DNA of 17,974 nt from Christensenella sp. UBA1782. Lineage in GTDB: Bacteria > Bacillota > Clostridia > Christensenellales > DTU072. The stretch lies in contig DCGI01000095.1 in the NCBI GenBank assembly GCA_002315475.1, positions 1 through 17,974 of the forward strand, read 5' to 3'. The translations under genes and the position numbers were made by a program. The notes under the pieces are model-generated. The model did no database searches and was not told where the DNA came from. It saw nothing but the letters and a program-made list of their open reading frames with translations. This document shows positions 6,023-15,000 of the stretch, in pieces (positions within the stretch are counted from its first letter, which is position 1; each line of letters opens with the position of its first letter).

Positions 6023-9000
6023 TTATTTCGTCAGGGTAAGATTAAAGTCCAAGCGGTTGGTGTCTACGTCGATATACTCGATGTCGTCCATTTCTTCGCA
6101 GAGTTCTTCGGCAACGAAAGTATTCTTATAGGTATCGTCATTGAGGATTTCGGGAATCTGAATGGCGATATTGTTGAAGAAGAAGCGGTTATCTCGAATC
6201 ACCACGTCGGCATTCACGCTGTTGATGGCGATAGACGAGTTGTTCATGAATAAGGAGGTACGGATGCTTACGTCGCTCTCCTGTCCCTGAATATTGATAG
6301 CGATGGCGTTCCCGTTAAATACCGAATCCTTGATTTCCAAAGCGCCGTCTTCCTGTGCGATGGCGACGTTCAGTTTGATGAACTTCGTCGTATTGCTGAC
6401 GTTGACTTTACCGCCGTACCCGACGTTCGTATGGATACCGGTGGTATTTTGATAGGAATAATCGGGATCTCCGCAGATTAAGCAAGAAGCGATTCTGACG
6501 CTTCCGGCAGTTTTCTCCACCTCGATACCATGCCCACCTTTCGACGAAACGACGACGTTGACGATTTCCAACGAGAGGGAGCCGTTTTTAACGGTGATAC
6601 CCGAAATCTTGGTAGCAATATCCATCGTCGTAATATCGTAGTACCCGATCAAGGTCACGTTGACGTCGCCGTTCTTGCCGATGACGATCGGACTGTATGC
6701 AGTGTATTTTCCGTTGCCGTCGGTGAGCGGTTCCAAATATATCTTGACGGAGTCCCCTGCCTGCATGGCGTTTAACGTGTTCTGTAATTCTTGATCGCTG
6801 CCGACCAAAACCCCTTCGTCGGGTTGCACGAAGTAATGCGAATTTTCTTGCACGTAGAAAGCGTAGTTTCGGAATAACGCAATCAAGTCGGCGTACTTCG
6901 ATTCTTCTTTCAAGAGCGAACCTGCCATAGAAGAATTCTTCAAGACCAATTTCTTATAGTCGGCAAAGCGTTCCATATTCTTGGCGACCGTATCGGAAAG
7001 AGTCAGTCCCGTATACGCCGAAGCGTAGGTTTCGGCATCCAACACGGTATACGACTGCGTGCCGCCCGACAATACGAATCCGTAGAAGTACGTCAAATAC
7101 GATCCGATAGGATATTGTTCTTTCATATCGGTACCGAGCAAGAACCCTCCGAAATCGGCTATCTTATCGGTGCCGCACAGTATCGAATCGTTCAGCCATA
7201 CGCCGTAGGTTACCCCTTGTTCGGGACAAGAAATCGCATAATAGACTTTTCCGTTCTTTTCCGTTTTGCTCATGGTGGCGAGTTCTTCTCCGCCGTTATT
7301 ACGGTTCTTTTGGCAATCGGCACAATAGCATTTTACGGTTTCGTACGAGAACTCGACTTCCATTTGCACTTCGCAATCGGGACAGAAGAAGGTGTACACG
7401 CCGTTTTGGACGGATACGTTTAATTCGCTTCCGCAGGTTTCGCAAACATATTCTTCCTGTCCGTTATGTACGCGAACGAATTCTTGCAGCGATCGCACGT
7501 CGTCCAAATAATCGGAAGTTACGTCGTCTATTTCTATGAAGATTTCGGCGGGAACGATACGGACGGTCGTCGTGATGTCCACCGTAGAATCTTTATAGTT
7601 CCCGATGGCACCGTCGGAGCCTTTCACCGAAATCCGTACCGGATAGCTACCCACGTCTCGAATACCGGCGATACCCAAAGCCGAAGTCGTCTTCGAAACG
7701 TCGATTTGGGCGCCGTCTCTCGTACGCACAACGACAAGAACGCCGTCCGAAAGGGTGTAGGTGTAGGTAATGGTAACCCCTGCCGCCACCGTTCCGTCTT
7801 CATCGCAAACGGGATAAACCGAAGGATTCTGTACCGTTCCGTTATACGGAATGGAAGTGCTGACCACTTCGTAGTTGACGTTCTGATCCTGTTCGATGAT
7901 AAGAACGCGGGAAATATAGCAATTACCGTTCTCGTCGGTGTCTCGGCTGTACGAAATATAGTTTCCGTTGTTTTCGTCCGCCAAAATGGAAATCGTCACT
8001 TTATAAGAACCGACGTTGGCGGGCGGTACGGTACTGACTTCGTCACCGTAGGTATACTCGACGTGCAGAACCACTTCGCATAAATACAGAGTTTCCGGCA
8101 AAGCGTCATATACCGCCGCTTTGATTTCGGAATCGGAGGACTTCGGTTTCGCCACACGTTGTGCGTTATACCGCTTCGTCATTTCGCTCTTGGTCGCATC
8201 GTTGACACGCTTGAACAATTCCATATATGCCAGTGCTTTCGCTTCGGTCGCACCGACCGTATCCGTTTCGTACTTTTGCCATAGCGTTGCCTTTTCATCC
8301 TCACCGAACCAGTTATCCGCTTGCATTTCGGGAAGTGCGGAAGATACCATATACTTTTCATAAATGTATTGCTTCACTTCCGCCTCGGTCATGTCGGGGA
8401 ATTTCTTGAGTCTTTCTTCCTGTACGGTGGCAAAAATCGAATCAATATAAGAACGCAGTCTTTCGTCGGCATGACTGTATACCACGTCGTACGAACCCCA
8501 CGAAGCCGTATCGCTCATCGGACGCCACGAAAGGAGTTCCAGCGCCTTTTCGCTTCCGTCGTAAACTTCATAAACGTTATTGGTCGTCAATCTTTGATTG
8601 AGGAACAGAACGTTATATTCGTCCGTCAAATCAATTTGTCGAGGATTGATTATCAACGTATAGAGGAGATAATCGAGTTCTTTTCCGTCGCTGTCGGTAT
8701 CGGAGATACAAACGTTATTGTCTTCCAACCGAATACGAATGAAATAGTATCCCGCATTGATAGGATATTCGTCGGTATCCCATGCGTCTTCGTCGTCGGC
8801 GTCTTTACGGAAGACCACTCGAACGGTTCCGTCGGTTTCTCGCACGATTTCTTCCTCGTTGACCTTTCTGTACTCTACGGTGATATTGCTCGAAGGAATG
8901 GGCGCATAACTTCCGTCTTCCCGCAAGAAGGACAAACTTTGCGTATCCATCTGTAATTGATAGAACGACGCATCGTATTGACGGTCGAAGCTCTTGGCTT

Positions 9001-12000
9001 TGCCCGAACTCTTTCCTTCGGTAATCACTTCGTTGACGTAAGAACCGATCGTATCGGAAACGTCTTCGGGCAGGATATAAACGATCAATTTCTTAGAACT
9101 CCACGTCCTTGTCGAAATAAGATAGTGCGCCTCGATAACGTACCCTTCGGTATTGGCTTTGTTGACGTTAATATCGTTTAGATTCCAGAACGGATAAACG
9201 GTCAAACCGTCCGTCGTCGTCAACGTCGGCAAGTCGGAGGCTACCATGCTTTGACCGAGCGTCCAATAAACGGCGTCGACAGCCGTTTCGAATTTGGAAG
9301 TCTGTACCCACGTCCAACGCTTACCGGTGTCGTCTTTGTTGAACGAAACGGCGTTATCGTCTTGAATGGAGGTAAAGAGGTAGGACTTCAACGTTTTCGT
9401 CACTTGGAAAGTATACGAACGCGTTCCGTTTCCGTCAAAGGCGATGTTCTTCGATACCGTTTCGTCAAAGGCATACGAAACGGGGAAGATAACCTTACCG
9501 TTGATGAAGTCGTAGGAAATATTGTTTTTATCGACGGTGTAGTGAATTTCGCTACCGGCAGAGGTGACGAAGTAATCGGCATACCAACTCGGTTCTCCCG
9601 CAATGGCAGTCACCTTTTTACCGTCTTTTTCGCTTGCATAGCTGAAATAATCGTAACGGACGTAATTCGTCAAAGCACCTTCGTTCGAAGCGAACAATTC
9701 GGGAGAAATGACTTCCACGCGGAAACCGATGTTTTCGTTGATGGTAGCGGAGTTCTCGCCGATTTTTCCGTAAACGGTTCCGAAATCACCCAGCGTACGA
9801 TAGTTAATATCGTCCATACCGCTCGTCGGATACCATTGAATCTTCTTCCAATTGGGTTCTTCCGCCGTCCCGAAGTTGTAATACAGTGTGGAATAATACT
9901 TTTGTAACTGTTCTCGCACGCTTGCTTCGTTATAAACGACGTACAACGTACCGCCTTCCAACATAGTGATATTCCGTAAACTGATATCGTAGGTATTGAA
10001 TCTCACGAAGATATTGTACCCGCAATAGTTAAAGTATGTCACCACTTTGCTTTCTTGCGTCTTGCCCGTAATGATATTTTCATAGGCTTTATCGTAGTAA
10101 GAAGCCCAGTCGCTTTGTTTTAAGGTTACTTCCACCGCTTTACCGCCGACGTCCTTGCCGTCTGCATCTTTATCGGTAAACAAAATGCGGATCGTCTCGA
10201 AGTATTCGGGACAGTATTGGTTGATATACCCGAGTTCGTTATCCGAAATATCAATGACCAAAATATCTTTACCGGTGTTTTGGTCGATTTCGCCGACGAT
10301 GTTCTTGACGGACACCTTCCCTTCGTTCAATTCGATACCGGTAACGTGTCTATCCAAAACCTGTACGTAGAGATTCCAATCCGGTCTGCCGTTCAGAGAG
10401 AATTCCTTTCTGCCGATCGATTCGTCTCTCGTGTCGTCGCTATTGTACTTCGTCATGACGACTTTGCTCTTTGTGCCGTACTCGAATTCGATCAAATAGT
10501 AGCCGCTTTCCGCCGCCAAACGATAAGAAAGAATGTCTACGGCAAGCAAGCCGGTGCCGTCCAACGAGAACGGAATACTCGCATCCCAAACGATATCGGA
10601 GAACTCGCCCGTTTCGCCGTTTCCGTACACGACCTGCATCTTGCTCGGCAAAATGTAACCGTTCTTCGCACTGTTGATGACGGCGGTATTGATCGGATCG
10701 ATCGTGATGACGTTCTTCCCGTTCTTTAAGATAGAATACGCAACGCCGTCGGTCTGCTCTGCGCCTTTTGCGGCGTATTGCGCCGAATACAAGAAGATTT
10801 CTTCGATAGAACGGTCTTTGTACTGTGCGGTGACGTTGACTTTGGTTTTCGCCCCGTTGTCGCCCAAAACGGTGATATAGAAGGCGTCGTCGTTCGTAAA
10901 GACTTGACTGAATCCTTCATAGCCTTCCAGCGTTTCGTCTTTCGTGAAAATCAGCTCTCCGAAAGCCGCACTGTATTCGATGGTATCTACCTTGCCTAAT
11001 TCTATTCCGCCGTCTTCACCGTAAGCACCGTACGCAATGACCGAATCGGGGAATACGGGATTCAATACGTCGATATAAATCACGTTATAGTTGCCTTCCG
11101 GTATATCCAATCCTTCGAAGTACACCGATTGAATGGTGGTAACGGGTGCTAATTGCAACGCAACCGTCTTGAAGAACATATTGCTGAACAGGATGCTCGT
11201 TTGGGTGGCGGAAGGATCTTCCGTCAAAACGTATTCGTTAATACCATGTACGTATTTACTCAAATACTTAAAGGTATCTCTGTTCTTAACGGTAACGGTT
11301 TCTACCGTCTTATAGGCGTTTCCGATGGCAACGGTACCGTTCCCGATACGGTCGGTCACGCTTTCTTCTTGCAAGTCGGCGTTATACTCCGCCCAATCCT
11401 GACGGTTGGTATCGAAGAAAATCACGTGACGCAAAGCTTCCTCGTTGTCTTCGTCGATTCTGTCTGCCGAATAGAAGACCGTTTCTACCGTACGGTCTAC
11501 CGATAATTCTTCCAAAACCGCTTGATAATCGTAGGTTTCGTCCACCTTATGCAGATTCAAATAGTACGCCATTGTCTTTTTGCCGAGTGCTTTTTCGGCA
11601 ATCTTGTCGGCTATGGCTACGCCGTTCAGGTTCTCCCCTTTGATTTCCTGATATACGCCGTCCAAATAAGCTCTCAACGCATTCTTGGCGGATAAATCCA
11701 AACGGACGTAAACCGAAGTATGACTCATGATTTCCAAAATCGTCGCATAGTAAGCGTCGTATGCGGCGGCAATCACGGATTGTTCTTCCGCCTTCTTGGG
11801 ATCAATGGCGTAGTTCTTGGTGCAGAAGACTTCGTACAGAATTTCCGATACCGTTTTTCCCGCCGTGGATACGTCGGTAATGGAGGCAAACTCCGCCGCA
11901 CGCGTAGCAAGAAGGGTGTTATAGGCGTTTTGCAAAGTAACGCGGAGCAAGGAGAAAGAATTGTTCTCGTTCGTCATAAAGTCGATATTGTCCGTCAACA

Positions 12001-15000
12001 GTTCCACGTAGGCGACTTTATACGCTTGCGTAACCGCCGAAGTATCCGTCGTAACCGTATACGTTTCCCGATCGATTTCCACCGTACCGTAATAATCTTC
12101 CAAAAGATTTTCGGTCGTCAGACATCCTCTGTCGAAGTTGACGTCACGATAGGTTTCCACACGCTTCAAGAAGGTGTAAAGAGCATCGACGACGTTGTTC
12201 CAATTGGAAGCGTACTGGATTTCCACCCCTTCCAACGCTTTCCCCGCAAGGGTATCTTTTGCAAAGAACCGATACCAATCGTTGACCGACGTGGCGTCGG
12301 CAAAGATGCGGAATTCTTCGGCATCCATCGTCAAGAAGGATAACGCATCGTACATTTCCACCTTGACGGCACGATCCAAACCTTCGGCAACGGCGGCATC
12401 GAAGATAGCCGTTTTTTCGCCGATTAAGTTTTCCACGAGGGTTTCGTACACGTCTTCGTAATAGGTGGAGCGGTCGGGATAGCTCTTGCCGTTCTGCGTC
12501 AGAATCTTCGCCATACGGTTATAGCGTTGTTCGTCTGCGTATTTGTAGAGGAGCACTTTGTATTTTTCTTCCGTCAAGGTATCGACGGCGTAGTAATAGT
12601 CGGTATAGACGTCGGCGGTGTAAATCGTCGTAAGACGAATGGTATAGTAGGTCGTACCGATATTGGCTTCGGTATCGCTCGATAAATAGTACCAATCGTT
12701 TTCGTCTTTTTCATAGTAGGTTACCGTGCCGTCAAACTTTAATTTGGAAGGTTGTACCGCATCGAAAGTATAGAAGGCGTCGGCTATATCGGTCGTAATC
12801 GTCGCATAACCTAAGTCTTGCTTGACCTTTTTATAGACTCTCGTCAATTCGGGTTCTACGATATACGCCAAAACGGCATCCAATTCGGTACGATACCTTT
12901 CGTCTTGATAGATATCCCGATAGATTTCGGAAACCGATTGTACTTGATACGTTCTTTTCGCTTTCGTCATTTCTTCGGCAAAAACGGCATTGACGGCATC
13001 CGTTTCTTTATCGAGAAGCGTCTTCGTCGCCATCTCGGAAATCTGTTTTTGTCCCTCGTAGAACGCCATTTCCACCGCCACCGCAAGATCGTCCGTAGTG
13101 ATTGCGGGGAACATGGCGTGAATACTTGCCAAAGTGTTTGCTTTATACGCTTCGATACCGGCACGAACGGTTTCTTCGCTCACGTCGACGCCGCAATATT
13201 GTCTGTAAAGGGTTTCGTCCAATTCTTCCAACAGGTCGGCAAGGTCGATATAGTTACTGCCGTTGACGGTGGTTACAATCGTATGAATATCCTGTAACGT
13301 GTCCGTCTTCAAAGAGGCAATGGCTTCGTAGACGCTCGCCAGTGTCGCATACGAACCGTTCAAGAACCCGCTCAGCGCTCCGCTTTCCACGTAATACTTG
13401 TACAGTTCTTCGGAGTTATCGGGTGTCTTGTGTGCAATTTCGTAACGAAGCATCGTCATACCTTCCGTCAAATAGAAGGTGTAATACCCGTTTTGCAGTT
13501 GGGTTTCCACATCCAAACCGAAATCGTAACGGAGAAGTAATCGGTCGAACAGAACGCTTCCCATCGTTTCCGAACCAAGTACTTCTAAGGCAATAAACGC
13601 CCTTTCGTCAAACACAAACTCGCCGTTTTGATAGAAGAACTTATTGTTTTCGGCGGCGGCGTCACGATTGTACGGTACCAAGAGGTTGGTAACGACCTCC
13701 TCGATAACGGTACGACGCAAATCCCCTTCCGGCATGGAAGTATACAGGTATTCCACCGAACGGAGTAAATAGTCCGTCGCATAGACCGACAAACGACCGA
13801 CGATATAGGTCTGCCACTGTCTGGTGTCTTCGGCTCCGTCGCACAAAGTCCGCAAGCTTATCGGGAAGTATTGCACCAAACCTTCCGAATCGTCCGCAAG
13901 CATCGCGGCGTATTCTTCAAAGTATTTGGTGAAATTGGCAGAAAGCGTAAAGGTTCCTTCATAGCTTCCGTCTTCCTTCGTCAACGCATAAACGTTTTTG
14001 CCTTTCTTGTCCTGCAAGAAGGCCTTAAAGGCTTTATACCCGTCACTCGTATTGTTGGCAAGGGCATCCAAAACCTTCTTCGATAAGGTGTTTTCGTTCG
14101 TTTCCGTCAGATTCTCTATGCTTTCTTGCAAAGTTTCCCGATACGAAGGCGCATTCTTTTCGGCGTTTTGCAAAACCGAAAGCAACAGTTTGTTCAAAGC
14201 GGCGGAAGGGATACTGTACAATGCGGCGTTGTTGCCCAGCGTCTTGCCCCATTCGGCAAGCGGATCTACGAGGAATCCGTCTTTTTCGGAAGGAGTCGAA
14301 GCCTGTTTCAAGAAGACTTCTTCGAGGGTGGAAGACAGATAACTGTTACCGAACAACGAAAGAACGGCTTTTTCGTACACCTCGCTCGTCGCATAGACGC
14401 AGAGGTTTTCCAAACGAATCTTTTCGACGGCACTCAAGTCGCCCAAAACCAAATTGTACACAAGATAACGGGCAAAGTTTCGCATAAAGCTTTCTTTCGT
14501 GCCGAGTTTGCCGACATAATCCTTGTCGTTATACAGATTTTCCAAATACCCTTTATACTTATTATAATCGGAGGACTTTTCGCTCATCACCCAGTCCACA
14601 AGGCTTTCTAAGTACGCCTCGTTACAAACCGTCCCGCCGAACTCGAAGGCTTCTGCCGTTTCGGTGGCGGTGCGGAATAAGCTCGTGCTTTCGCCGTACC
14701 ACGTTTCTTCTGCGGGCAACGTAATCGGACGGCATAAGTAATCGTACGGCGTTTTGCCGTCGTTGACCACGAACCAAAGCAGATATTCCATCAATTCTTT
14801 GGCACCTTTTTCCACTTCGGCAAACGACAGCTCAACCGAATTCAGCTTACCGATGCTCGAATTGTTATAGTTGACGAGGCAGAAGGCGATTTGTTCGGGA
14901 ACGTTCCCCAACCATTCTTGAGAAAGGGCTTGTCCCGCATCGTAGAAAGCCGTCGAAATGGCTTTTGCCACGTTAAATCCGTCTATATCTCGATACAGAT

